The notes under the pieces: generated by a model | What the model was told of the DNA's origin: nothing | What the model saw: the letters and a program-made list of their open reading frames with translations, nothing else | The model's database searches: none | Part shown: positions 25,423 to 35,960 of the stretch, piece after piece | How the letters are laid out: each line of letters opens with the position of its first letter | Numbering within the stretch: position 1 is the stretch's first letter | Made by a program: the position numbers and the translations under genes | NCBI RefSeq assembly: GCF_000204055.1 | Contig: NW_006768812.1 | Coordinates: forward strand, 519,240-583,239 | DNA: 64,000 nt | Source: Melampsora larici-populina 98AG31 | Taxonomy: Eukaryota > Basidiomycota > Pucciniomycetes > Pucciniales > Melampsoraceae | Direction of reading: 5' to 3'

Positions 25423-27145
25423 TGTAGAACTCCTATGCTGTGGAGCGTAGGCAGAGCCTCGAGGGGAAGAAACAACCCAAGTAGGATAAACCTCCAAGAG
25501 CGGTAACCAAAGCGCCGTTAAGCTGCCCTCAAAATACAGTGAGACACTCCTCGCCAACCTTTCTACCACCAAAATAAGCTTCCAACCTTGATTATCCAAT
25601 GCACAAGCTTTAGTTCAGCTTTAAGAATCCCCGTAAAGGTCCTACGGTTCGAAAACAGATGTAAACAAGCTGTTTTTTACTACGTTCCCCAATGCAGTTC
25701 TCAAAAAACTTTCCCGCAGCAAGTAAAAAAATAATTAAACCTTGATTTTCCTCCAAAACCTTATTCTCCAACTTCTACAGACCCTGTCAATACCCTACAC
25801 ACCCTAACAGCCTTAAAACCCAGGGAATTACACTTGTAACAGCGTAATTCACCTTAATACCCTAAGTCAAAAACCCTAGGATAGCTAAGTAAGATATTGA
25901 AAATAATAAAAAAATAAAATAATAATCCTAAATTCAAAAATCCCAATTATAAGGGTTTTGAATTCACCGATAACACCTCTAACAACAGCAACCCTTATAT
26001 TCGAAATAAAAAAAGGTAAGACCCTTTCCTCTCTCTCTTGTTTTTGATCTACCTCTAGTTTTTTTCTACCGATGCGATTAAATGGAAGAACTAACACAGC
26101 ACACTTTTCTTTCTTTTTTTTTTCTATCGCTCCTCTTTTCTTAGGCTTTGAGCGAAAAAAAACTCTAGCAATGCTCAAACCGTCGATTCCTTCAGAATCG
26201 AAAGAACTCGATGACAATCAAAAAAAGAAAAAAAAAAAACTCTCACACACACTCGATACAATACGATACGATAACTATCACCCCCTCACACAAAAACCAA
26301 GAGAAACCCCCTTTATACCCAGTACTCGCTCCCTCTACAACCTATCTAAACCTAACTGTAAGTCCTGCTTTTGCTTTTATCATATCTAACTTCTAACCTC
26401 TTCGGGTTTTGAATTGAATTGCTGTTTCTTTTCTTAATTGTTTTACTCTTTTTTTTTTCTTTCTCTTGTCATTTATTTGATTTTACTTGGTTTTAGATCG
26501 TTCCGATGCGAAACGACGTGGACCAATGCAGGGAACTTCCAATCCCTTTCCACCATCACCACTGTCTCACCACTACCGTTCACTCTCCATTGCCTTGCTC
26601 TCCAAATCGAAACCGATTTCTCGATTTGGACCGATTCAGGTAAGTCCACTCTTTCATTTCAACTTCTTCAGCTTCTAACCCCTTCTAACCCTTTCTAGCC
26701 TCCTCAGCCTTCACAACCCTCTCCATCCATTGACTTCAAAATCGATTTCGATTTTCGATTTTGACCAATGTAGGTAAGTCCTTTCTTCTTTCTGTCTTCT
26801 GTAGCTCCTACCCTGCTGACTCCTTTTTCTCCTTTTATTTTCATCTGACCCTTTTTTAGTTTGAACCAACCCAATCAATTGATTTCTGGTGCTAAAGGGC
26901 TCAGCCCACCGTGTGTTTCTTTGTTTTAGTCTAGCTGCTTTAGTCCTATCCTAATTGTTGTTAGACCCTTGTTCTAGTTGTTGCTATGCCTAGTTGTGGC
27001 TGAAGTTATTGTAATAGAAAAAACCCCCAAAAAAGCGACTTTTGGTAAAGTTGTGCTGAGCTGAGAGTGTCCCCAAGTAATAATAAAAACTAAAAATAAG
27101 CTATAAAAGGTCCCCAGTAAGGCCTGAGAGAAATTTCTTTCCACA
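25423..27145 (+). repeat. Solo-LTR-like repeat, copy 2 (inside the transposase)
   Basis: 1723 bp, TG...CA ends (TGTAGAACTCC to TTTCTTTCCACA), flanked by GCGT on both sides (25419-25422, 27146-27149). Removing it with one GCGT restores the transposase frame to a natural stop. Contains long pyrimidine tracts and no recognisable ORF. Confidence 0.75.
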
Positions 27146-27329
27146 GCGTATGTGGGATGATTATATTACTCAAGGCCGACATGGATAAGAGCTTGATCAC
27201 AAAATCCATTACATTAATTACAAATTGTAACAGCGATAATAATATATTAAAACAATATTGTAGAGTACTTGAACTACAATGATAAAATACATGATTTTAC
27301 AGTTTGACAGAGTACTTTTTTTAAGTTTT

Positions 27330-28310
27330 TGATTAGGCAAGGCCTTTTTCTTTTTGCTCATCTCGATATAATGGTGCGCTTCCATGCAGGCGAAGGCAAG
27401 CACCAAATGAGAACCCATGCCTACGCATTTCCTCCACACTGAGTTGTGGATAGAAGAACATGTCGTACCTGATTATATCTAAATGCTTGAGTAAATCTCG
27501 AGTTTGCTTGTCATCTTTATTGATTAAGCAAAACTCAAGGTAATGCTCAAAGCGTTCCGCTAGTGAACTGGTGCCAATTGAACTGGTAGCTGACGTACTC
27601 TGATCTGTTGCAGACAAGTATCAGCTTGGCTTATACGAGTAGAGCTTGATAGAACAAAGAAATACACAAAACTCACTAGCTGGACCAGCCACGGCTGGAT
27701 TCTTCATGTTGCCATTGCCAGCGACTTCATCCAAAGCAGGAAGATTGCTAGAGAGAGTTTTGGGGGCTGTTGCTAAAGTTGACAAAAGCCAAGTCCAATC
27801 AAACAGAACCAAACAATCAGCTCTATTGAAACATGTCGAGAGGAAAGAAACTTACAAAAAACAAATTCGATCTCAGGATCTTGTTCACGTAATGAACAAC
27901 GGAACTTGCAACGGCCACCTGCGCTAGGATCCACGTGGATTACCTCGGTATTGCGATATTGGCGTTGACTGCCATATTGAACGTCTTCCCAGTGATGACC
28001 ATCTCTAAAAGGGGTTATTTGATTAATGTAACCAGCAAGCAATCAGTCAATCAATTGATAATTTGAATCAGACAAAAGGAAAAGAGCTCACTTGCGGAAC
28101 TAAGAAGGGCTTCCATCCCGTCCTGGTATTGGGCTAAGCCCTTCAGTTGGAGCACACTTTGCTTGTTTGTCAGCACTAAGAAGGTCAAAGTGTAAGAAAA
28201 AAGAAAAGATACCAATACTAATAAAAAGGAAAACAAGTAAAGACATACAGATCTCGCAAAGCCTTGGCTGCTTCTTCCCGAATTTGACACTTGGTTGGTG
28301 ATTTGGGCAT
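27330..28310 (-). pseudogene. Third Harbinger-borne gene, SAM-like C-terminus
   Basis: Probable start ATG at 28310 (MPKSPTKCQIREEAAKALRD), then a segment with NKQSVLQLKGLAQYQDGMEA (about 28180-28090), one with DGHHWEDVQYGSQRQYRNTE (about 28010-27860), one with TLSSNLPALDEVAGNG (about 27780-27680), and a C-terminal stretch (27617 to 27333) with RFEHYLEFCLINKDDKQTRD, LSVEEMRRHGFSFGACLRLHG. The final helices resemble a sterile-alpha-motif-like fold, in which a loop such as ELLQTGLTLGAA precedes the last helix. Introns with GTATGT, GTGAGC and GTAAGT donors are evident, but two junctions do not stay in phase, so it may be decayed. Function unknown; its place between transposase and Myb gene suggests a transposon accessory protein. 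Confidence 0.45.
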
Positions 28311-28868
28311 CTTGGTGAAGGAATTGAAATGGATCGAGGGTGTAGTGATGGTAAACAAGCCTATTGACCTACAGTCAATAGGAAACCTTTTATATCTCAA
28401 TTATGCTTCAAGATATGCTAGTATTGAAAATCAAATCTGGATTACTCGTCATTTCATTGATAAGGTAACAGAATAGCAACATATTTGTATTAATCATGAA
28501 AAGCATACATCAAATGTTGGCTTTCTAAGTAAAAAAATCATAGTAACATGTTACATTTGTTGAGATAGATGACAAAAACAAAAAAATACATAGTTTTCTT
28601 ATTGTAATTGCTCAATTGAGAGTACCTATTTTTGTCATTGATGATCAATTGTTCTCATGAGTTAAAGAAAGAACCAAAGAACCAATCGCAGCAGTTGTAT
28701 CTTGAATATAACCAGCATGATAATAAATCAAATTAGTAGTACTAGAAGTAGAACCAATACCTAAAGTAGTAGAAAGAAGAAGATAGGGGATCATAGAAAA
28801 TAGTTTAAGATGAATAAGATGATAGACTTGATAACACAGATTAGTGAAATGAATGCTTACATGAAGAG
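28311..28868. other. Spacer between the SAM-like and Myb/SANT genes
   Basis: AT-rich. Holds the promoter side of the SAM-like gene and the 3' side of the Myb/SANT gene. A minus-strand ORF here (28645-28908) overlaps the Myb C-terminus out of frame and is not considered real. Confidence 0.4.
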
Positions 28869-30225
28869 TGTTCACTCTGATTTTTCGTTCAATTGTTGCT
28901 TCAACCATACCCAGCGCTCGTCTTCATCAAGGTTTCTAAAGAAAGAAGCTGCATCTTCATCTCTTAAAATATCAGCAGCTTTGACCCGGATGCCTATGTC
29001 AGGAAACATCTCATGTTTCTTGGCCAAGAAAAATTCCATGGCTGGCTTGCGATTGGGAAACTTTTTGTTGGCCAAAGCTGCAGCCTGAAGACGAGATTGG
29101 ATTTGTTTGTCCACAGCGTCACAGTAGGTTTCCAATCAAGACTCGTGTCGTTCCTTTTTCTCTTCAGCATATTTCTTTTCAGCTTCAATTTGTTTTTCTT
29201 GATTTGAACTCATGAGTGTGATTGCTGAAGCTAAGTTGATAGGCTGTCTAGGGGTGGTCTTGATGATCTTCTTTTCTTGAGTGTCAACGGAGCTGATTGT
29301 AGGTCCACTGGCAGTAAAAGGATTCTTGCGCTTGTTTGAACTATCGACATGAGTGCTTGAGGTGGTTTGTTGAGTAGATGGCTGGTTTATATCATCCAAT
29401 ATCTCCTTGAAACGAGGTTCAGAAGGGATATTTGATTTGACAATACTATCGAAGTCATCCTCAGGTGGAGGCGTGGCAACTACAGAAAAGTAAGAATTGT
29501 GTTTTCTAAGATAGAGAAAGAGAAAGAAAATGGTCTTACTGTTTTCTTTATCGTCATTGTCGAGATGATTGTCAAGATGAGAAACATCCTCTGGGCATGA
29601 GGTCAATAAATTGCGTTGCTCTGACGTATTAGTTCTGGTACAACGAGCTCCACTGGCTGGTATATGACCAATGAGTTCTTCAAGAGCGTTGTAAAGGGGG
29701 AACGTCTTGTTTTTGTAAGTACGGGCGGTCTTATGCGTCTAAAAACAAAGTTAATGTCAAGTAAGGTCAGTATGATCAAACAAACGTGAACAAAATGTAG
29801 ATTACTTTATGCCAATCTTCCCAGAAGGCAGGACTTGCTACAATTTTTTGCTCTGCGTCGTTCCAACCACCACCAGAAGCTCCCCTGATTTTGCGAACGG
29901 ACTTAAAGTGGGTGGTGATCTATATTGGTGCAAAAGTCAAAATGTAAGCTGAATATAAAGTAGGATTTGAAAGAGTATAGAATGAAACACTTACCACAGT
30001 CCAATGGTTTTTTAGTTGAGAAAGGGTGAAACCGGGTGGAAATTGAAGTTTCAATCAATCGATGGCTGCATTCCAAGCAACTGGCTTGAAACCGTTATCG
30101 GCTTGATGACCAAGATGCACCTGTTCTTGAAGGCAGTTGATCAGAGCCAGACTACAGACTGTAGTCCATTGCGCGTTTGATTTGGGTTCGTCGGTGGTCT
30201 TGTTGGTGGTCTTGGATCAACCCAT
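28869..30225 (-). pseudogene. Harbinger accessory Myb/SANT-like DNA-binding protein
   Basis: Four exons: 30225-29995, 29919-29806, 29738-29540 and 29479-28869. Their lengths sum to 1155 nt, a multiple of three, and all junctions are GT-AG. The N-terminus is a Myb/SANT-like trihelix: AQWTTVCSLALINCLQEQVH, LKNHWTV, then GGGWNDAEQKIVASPAFW and KTFPLYNALEELIG. A polar linker and a Lys/Glu-rich helix follow, with KYAEEKKERHES, then EFFLAKKHEMFPDIGIRVK at the C-terminus. Harbinger elements typically need such a partner to bind DNA and import the transposase. Three in-frame TGA codons (30219, 30057, 29138), each after T, replace likely CGA Arg codons. Confidence 0.75.
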
Positions 30226-30668
30226 AGCGTAGTGAAGATGATGGATGTAGTGAGGTAGTGAGGGTTGTTTGAAGTCCGAGTTGATCAGGGTTGATATGAC
30301 TCGAAGTTAGGAGGGAGGGTATGGAAGACGGGACTTGTAGATTTGAAAAAAAGTGTGATCGAGGGTTCTTTTTAAGAATGACGACAGTGCGAGTTGAAGG
30401 GAGGACAGGGGGTCACTAAAAATGGGACTTGTCCGATTTGAGAAAAAAAAATGAGATGGAGATTTTGGGTCGATTAAGTAGCTTATGGGAAAATAAGGAG
30501 CTGTTGAGCTCTTTATTTTAAGTTGCAATATAAGCTACTTATGGGTCCCATAAGTAGCTTTGAAAAGTCATAAAATTTTGGTTCCAAACCGACCTTTCAA
30601 AATTCGACTTATGAAAGTCAAATTTTGACATAAGTCGCTTAAGTTAAGCTCTACCAAACGACCCCTAA

Positions 30669-31200
30669 TACTTTTACCGGACACTTTCAATTGAATACTT
30701 TAACACTTGTAAAAAACACTAACAAAAAAAACTACTCAATAAGCACCCACACACACACTTGGACAAATTGGACAATTGGACAATTAAAACTCCCCAAATT
30801 TCGCCTCCAGACCCCCTCCTTATACACCTTTCATCTCCCTATTCGCACTATCACACTGTCTAGCTAATTTAGTCTCCTATCCCCCCAATTTACATAAGAT
30901 TGACGCTTTCACACACTACTTTACTCTCCTGCAACCCCTATTACATATTTCAATTTGCATGTAAATTCCTTTCTCATGTCACTTTGTATGCTTTCTTTAC
31001 TCATCTGTTTGTTCTCTTTCATTTTGATTTGTCACTTTCATTTGATTCCTTTCAACTTTCCTATTTAATTTGATAATTTGAATTCATTGATTTGATATAT
31101 TACTAATTAATTTAGTATGTGAATGAGTTGGTTTATTAATTTAAACTAACTACAAATTGATTGCATTGTTGTTCAGAGTTCTTCTAATGATCTAGCTAGT
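30669..31200 (+). repeat. Solo-LTR-like repeat, copy 1, right part
   Basis: Resumes after the Harbinger insertion with CACTTTCAATTGAATACTTTAA-type sequence similar to the 36884 copy (CAGACACTTTAACACTTTTA). Pyrimidine-rich. The right end could not be placed; no CCACA+ACGT junction was found. Confidence 0.45.
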
Positions 31201-31208
31201 CGAGTTGA

Positions 31209-32345
31209 TGTACAGTCAACTCCCCTCAATTACATACAGTTTGTACATTTGTCAAAATGCTGATCATTCAAACGCTTGACTAAAAGATCCAATATTGTAT
31301 TATTTAGAGGTAGTAGCTTGGAGTTGGTGACTTGCTTCTGAGGGGGTCTATCTCTCTCGTAGAGTGCTTGTAGAAGAGTTGAAAAGGGCTTCATACCCTC
31401 AGGGAGATCATCATTTTTGAGTAGAGCAGATAGATTTCCTGCACAACAGTCACTACACAAAATGTAATCTTTACCGGGCGGTAAAGAAAACTGCTGACAT
31501 AGAAAAATCCTGATGCAACAGGAAGAGAGCTAAAAATCTGAAAAAATATGCACCTTGTTCCTAGATGTTGGGGCGTCCTGATGAGTATTTTTTTGTATTT
31601 TACACACAGATATTGGTTAATGTACTAACAATAAAGGCTAAAGATCATCAACAACCCACCTGTAACAATACCTGAAATTTGGCCCATGATTTTGAAGACA
31701 ATATTTTATGGTCTAAAAACTTCAATAACTTTTGCAATTCTGCTCCAAATGACTCGATTTTTGGTTCATTCAAAAGCTGAACCGTTCTCCTTTAAACTTC
31801 ATAAAGGTAGTGAGGTGATATCTAGTCATGTAAACACTCTACATATGTTCAAACTGTTCTGAATAAATAGCTCTGTAGGATCTTTTGCAGACTGGCTACA
31901 GATGTGATGCCTGAATGATAAATGTAGAGGAAGGACCCACCTTTTTGATGAACTAAAATTTGAGTGATTTGATTCAGAAATGCAAAAGTTATAGATGTTT
32001 GAAGATTTCAAAATCCTGTCTTCAAAATCATGGGCCAAATTTCAGGTATTGTTACACGTGGGTTTTTGATGATTCTCAGCCTTTATTGTTAGTACATTGA
32101 ACAATATCTGTCTGTAAAATACAAAAAAAAACTCATCATGACTCCCCAACATCTAGGAAAAAGGTCCATATTTTTTTAGATTTTTAGCTCTCTTCCTGTT
32201 GCCTCAGGATTTTTCTATGGCAGTAGTTTTCTTTACCGCCCGGTAAAGATTACATTTTGTGTAGTGAGTACACCACGGGGCGGCCTGCATGTGAAGATCA
32301 GGTGAAATTGGCCTGTGCCAATAAATCCTAGGCTCTTCACACTAT
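31209..32345 (-). pseudogene. Minus-strand gene fragment of unknown family, split by a MITE
   Basis: 31230-31450 encodes CCAGNLSALLKNDDLPEGMK and PPQKQVTNSKLLPLNNTILD. Upstream of the MITE, 32267-32300 continues in frame (HAGRPVVY) if the MITE and one AGT copy are removed. Cys residues are frequent at both ends. I do not recognise the family. Confidence 0.35.
31451..32266. mobile_element. CACTA-ended foldback MITE, copy 1
   Basis: 816 bp, ends CACTACACAAAATGTAATC and its complement, flanked by AGT (31448-31450, 32267-32269). Nearly the whole element is one imperfect palindrome with arms of about 400 bp. A subterminal TTTACCGGGCGGTAAA palindrome lies near each end. CACTA termini with a 3-bp duplication are the hallmarks of the CACTA/EnSpm superfamily. 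No coding capacity, so it depends on a transposase elsewhere. Confidence 0.8.
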
Positions 32346-32447
32346 GCCACATCTACCGGCTACACATGAAAGCCAGTGTGACCATTACCCAACATGGCCA
32401 TGTGATCACAACCCGCCACATCTTTGCTTCATGAACTATCTTCAGGC

Positions 32448-32594
32448 AAATACCAGCGTTCCGATGCACTCAAATACCAGCGTTCCGATGCACTCAAATA
32501 ACAGCGTTCCGATGCACTCAAATAACAGCGTTCTGATGCACTCAAATAACAGCGTTCCGATGCACTCAAATACCAGCGTTCCGATGCACTCAAA
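32448..32594 (+). repeat. 24-bp minisatellite, about six copies
   Basis: Unit AAATACCAGCGTTCCGATGCACTC with AAC/ACC alternation and one CCG-to-CTG change. 24 nt keeps phase, giving an NTSVPMHS octapeptide repeat on the plus strand; I do not claim it is expressed. Confidence 0.85.
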
Positions 32595-32689
32595 AGCGAG
32601 TGTTTTGAGCCATAATTGACAAAGTTATGGGGTTTGTAGTAATCAAAATTTTCTCTCAGCATTGATCAGCCAAATTCCAGCATCTGTTA

Positions 32690-32902
32690 CAGGTGGTAAT
32701 CTGATGATTATGAGGGTTTATTGTTAGTACACTCACCAATATGAAACCTAAAAATACGGAAAAATATGCAGATTGGAGATCTCAAACCAAGGAACAGGAT
32801 GCATATTTTTTTTATATTTTTTGCTCTGTTTCTGACCTTTCCAGATTTTTGTATACAAATAATTGAATTTTCTGTCCAGAAAATGTTATGTTTCTTGTAG
32901 TG
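32690..32902 (+). repeat. Diverged right half of a CACTA-ended MITE
   Basis: GTTACAGGTGG, TTTATTGTTAGTACAC, CACCAATAT and a final TTGTAGTG follow the order of the right arm of the four full copies, but with many changes and no matching left arm. Confidence 0.5.
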
Positions 32903-32996
32903 TTAGTACCAATTGAACCCTCATGAGGCTGAGAGAGGACTGTAATAAGGTGAATGTGACCAGCTTGATAGCTCTTAACTACCCTATGTGTGTGTG

Positions 32997-33055
32997 TGAT
33001 GGCTCACCTGTTTGCCAGGTGAGCCTTCTCACCTAATGACCAGGTGAGCCATCAC
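32997..33055. repeat. Hairpin with 15-bp arms
   Basis: GTGATGGCTCACCTG and CAGGTGAGCCATCAC are perfect inverted repeats separated by about 29 nt, which carry two more copies of AGGTGAG. Preceded by a short GTGTGTGT run. Confidence 0.7.
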
Positions 33056-33122
33056 CTTGTGATCACATGGCCATGTTGGGTGATGGTCACACTGGCTTTC
33101 ATGTGTAGCCGGTAGATGTGGC

Positions 33123-34061
33123 AGCCTTTTAAAAGATGCAAATGAGAGAAAGGAGATATAAAAAACTGATTCAATTGAGATAAACACTTGATTCTTTGAG
33201 ATAAACGATGTATCTGGTTTTGAGATGAACAATCATCGTATTTGGACATAAACAATGGATCTAATTGTAAGCAGATACTAACATAAACGTATTTATTATA
33301 TTAGTGATAGTGTTGCAATAATTGGTTTGAGAGGAACAAGACAGAAACAAACTTGCAAAGAATGATCAATCCTTTGAGACAAATGATTGATCCGAGTCTA
33401 GTCTTCTTTGATTTGAATCAAAGCTCTACATCAAGCTGACCACGATGAAGAGGATAGTTGTTAGTGATTGATCGGGTTTTGGATTGACCTGGATACAATA
33501 GACAAACAATCGATTCTAGGTTGAGATGAATATTGAATCTGATTTCGAGATGAGCAGAAACCAAGAAAACTGTCGTACTAGTGATATTGTTGTAAGAAAG
33601 AGTTTGAGAGAAAGAATTAGAAAAATTCACAAATGAACAATTGATCCAACTCTGAGATGAACGATTGAAATCCTGAAGAACCCAGATCAAGCAATCAAAG
33701 TTCCAACCTTGAAATGAACCGAGTCACTTCAAAACAAAAAACTGATTCAACTACGAAAGAAAAGACTTAAAAAAAAGAGAAAAAAGACTGATGGATCCAA
33801 TCCAAGTCAAAGAGAGGACTTTGACCAATGATTGGCTCCAGAGGTGAGTCGTGATGTAATGGGAGTTGGTGGAGTCTGGATGTTACAAGAGGCAGTGGCA
33901 CTGGTGATTGTATGAACCAGTGACATGCACCACCACCAGTTTTGCACTTGTTGAAGGTGAAATTTGAGGTCAGCTATCTTCACACCAATCTCATCAAAAC
34001 TCAAACTTCACACACCACGATCTCATCAAACCTTGACCTTCACCCCGACTGAAAAAAAGAT
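33123..34061. other. No gene recognised
   Basis: AT-rich, with recurring GAT(T/G)GAT and GAGATGAAC motifs at loose spacing. No coding motif. Confidence 0.4.
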
Positions 34062-35092
34062 TGAAACTAGTTGATGTTGAGTGTTTGAAACATCTACATA
34101 CCAAAGTTGACTTGATCCCAGTCATTGCCGAATCTGATACAATGACCGATGACGAGATCCTTGCGTTCAAACAGAGGGTATGTATTCAGACCTTCTTCCG
34201 CCTTGATCTAATTCCTACATACTTGTCAATCATCACTAATTTGAATATCATGTTTGCACCCTAAACAGATTCTCTTGGATATTGCATTCCACAACATTCA
34301 CATATGTGAAGGTCCCCAATATGAGAAAGAAGATGAAGAGACTCTGGCTGAGAACAAAGAATTAATGGTCTTGTCACTTTGTCTCACTTTTGGCTATGCT
34401 ATTTTCTTAAGTGTGTGTCAATCTCATAAGTGATATTTGTACTTTTTAGCAAAAATCCCATTTGTGATTGTGGGATCAGATACAGAAGTTCAAATAGCTG
34501 ACAGTTGACAACTTCGAGGCCAACAATATCCTTCTGGAACAGTAGAAGTTGATAACAAAGATCATTGTGATTTCTTGAAATTGAGGCAGATGCTGATTCA
34601 AACGCACATGGAAGAGTTAAAAGAACATACTCTCAATGTGTTGTATGAAAATTATGGATCTCAGAAACTTTTGTCTACGGGAGTTACTCAAGATCATCCA
34701 GTGCTCAAAGAAATCAAGTCGGTATTCTTTTTTCTCAACATCTTGTTCTTCATACTTACAAATATAACCCACATTCTTGCGTGGTCACCCACATCCCTGC
34801 AGCAAAAATGGCAGAGGAACAATCTTTACATGAAGCTCAATTATCTAAGATGGAATCGGAAATGAAGATGGTCTTTCAACAAAAAGTAGCTGAAAAGAAA
34901 GATAAATTAAAACAATCAGAAGAAGAACTTTATGCTAGATATTGTGATATGAAGGAAGCTCTTGAAAAACAATGGTTTGTATTTCTTCTCATTTTTTCTT
35001 TGGAACATAATAAAGTGATCAATTTGCTTATGTTTTTCTTTGGTATTTCAAAGGCTTGAATTGGAAGATAAGAAATGTAGACTAGAATCTTA
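34062..35092 (+). pseudogene. Septin pseudogene, 5'-truncated
   Basis: Begins mid-domain with VDVECLKHLHTKVDLIPVIA, ESDTMTDDEILAFKQR (the septin G4 region), then [64 protein letters not shown], and a C-terminal coiled coil with [17 protein letters not shown] and LKQSEEELYARYCDMKEALE. The P-loop half of the GTPase domain is missing. Exons: about 34062-34177, 34269-34367, 34450-34715, 34788-34974 and 35054-35092. TGA at 34506 stands where septins have Arg before VRGR-YPWG. Introns are kept, so it is a DNA-level duplicate, not a retrocopy. Septins form filaments at the bud neck and septum; this copy cannot. Confidence 0.8.
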
Positions 35093-35960
35093 TAATTTTG
35101 TTATAAGTTATGTTGTATCCAAAAAGCACAAGACACAAAGTTTTTTATTATGTTTTGTTTGTTTGTTTGACTTTTTTTGTCTTCTTTGGTTGTTTTCTAT
35201 TGACTTCTCTCTTATCTCTTACTCCTACTCTGCCTTGTGTGAGCTCTTTTTTCCCTTTTTTTTGAAATAATCAAATCTGCTTTCTTTTGCATGCATCCAG
35301 CTCCCCCAACCCTTCTTCACCTAGTTTTCTTTTTCTAAGAGAAACAATGGAAAAATAAAAAACCAATATACTGTACAGTATTGAAGTCATTTTGCACAAT
35401 GGACAGGTGCTCAGCACCCAGCGTGAGCTCAGCAGCTGATGCCAGCCTCACAGAGGATCTGGATGGCAGGTCGGTATTTCCATACTTGACCAACCTGTCA
35501 TCCAGGTCCTCAGCATCTGAAAGAGCTTGGATGCCAATCATCCAAGCTCTTTTGGATGCTGAGGAACTCGATGACAGGTCGGTCTCAGACAAACCTGATC
35601 TGACTACTGATCAGCTGGTAAACCAGACTATGCAGATGTGCTCACTTTTTTCATGTCGTGGCTAGGTGACGGCCTGGGTGAGGTCCATGTGGCCTCCCTT
35701 GCGCGCCTGTCACCTAAAAACATCCTATAATTTCACAGCCCCACCACACGATGCCACTATTCCTCGTTTCAGGTGGGGCCAGTTCAAAATCACCCCATGG
35801 TGTATTAGTCCATTTCCATTGTTGTGACTATTTTTTTTCTTTGGCTGTTGATTTCCATATCAACACTCTCCTGAACCAGGTGAGTTAAGTTGCTTCTTTC
35901 TCTCCTTAAGTTTCTTACTGACCCTCTTCTATCTATCATTTCCTAGCGTTTCTGTATCTC
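35093..35960. other. Spacer with a large foldback
   Basis: No gene. Holds the 35500-35590 palindrome listed separately and a pyrimidine-rich stretch (35820-35955) that ends just before the recombinase ATG and probably forms its promoter and leader. Confidence 0.4.
35500..35590. repeat. Imperfect palindrome with arms of about 37 bp
   Basis: Left arm contains CCTCAGCATC and AAGAGCTTGGATG; right arm contains CATCCAAGCTCTT and GATGCTGAGGAACTCGATGA. Loop about 5 nt. Both strands are open because of the symmetry. A further partial copy of the arm (GGATGGCAGGTCGGTA) lies just upstream at about 35460. Confidence 0.65.

Larger units (their letters stand above)
24158..27188 (+). pseudogene. Harbinger (HARBI1-like) DDE transposase pseudogene
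   Basis: Ser-rich N-terminus, a frame change near 24390, then FLYIVGNTGSTVPAAERFQH and SGESISRYYNKV. The catalytic core follows: GCIGAIDGTHI (first D), RNRKGFVSQNVLAGC, then an intron at 24925-24985 that splices in phase into RYYLVDAGYANEPGF (second D), and CIERTFGV (third acidic residue). TGA at 25054-25056 replaces the Arg expected in RGVRYH; TGA at 25177-25179 replaces the Arg of the usual KKRF. A solo-LTR-like repeat interrupts the 3' end; beyond it the frame resumes as MWDDYITQGRHG and stops at 27186-27188. Encoded on the strand opposite its two partners. Confidence 0.8.
23874..30665. mobile_element. PIF/Harbinger DNA transposon with three genes
   Basis: Inverted ends GGGCTCCTTTGGTAGAGCTTA (first 20 bases match with few changes) and, on the right reverse-complemented, GGGGTCGTTTGGTAGAGCTT. 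Flanking triplets are TGA (23871-23873) and TAA (30666-30668), a slightly decayed 3-bp target duplication of the TNA type expected for this superfamily. Genes: DDE transposase (plus), a SAM-like protein and a Myb/SANT protein (both minus). Length is 6.79 kb, or about 5.07 kb without the solo-LTR-like insertion at 25423-27145. Itself inserted in copy 1 of that same repeat family. Confidence 0.75.
32346..33122. mobile_element. 777-bp element with 66-bp near-perfect inverted repeats
   Basis: Arms 32346-32411 and 33057-33122 match at about 65 of 66 positions (start GCCACATCTACCGGCTACAC). Inside are a 24-bp tandem array, a relic of a CACTA-ended MITE and a 59-bp hairpin. No clear target duplication (flanks ACTAT and AGCCT). 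May be a young foldback transposon or an inverted segmental duplication. Confidence 0.55.

Noticed and set aside
26072..26698. Plus-strand ORFs rich in Phe/Ser/Leu
   Set aside because: They lie in the pyrimidine-rich body of the solo-LTR-like repeat and have low complexity.
32448..32594. CRISPR array from regular repeats
   Set aside because: Units are directly adjacent without unique spacers; it is a minisatellite in eukaryotic DNA.
35335..35665. Overlapping ORFs on both strands with RSSASERAW-like peptides
   Set aside because: The similarity between strands follows from the palindrome at 35500-35590.
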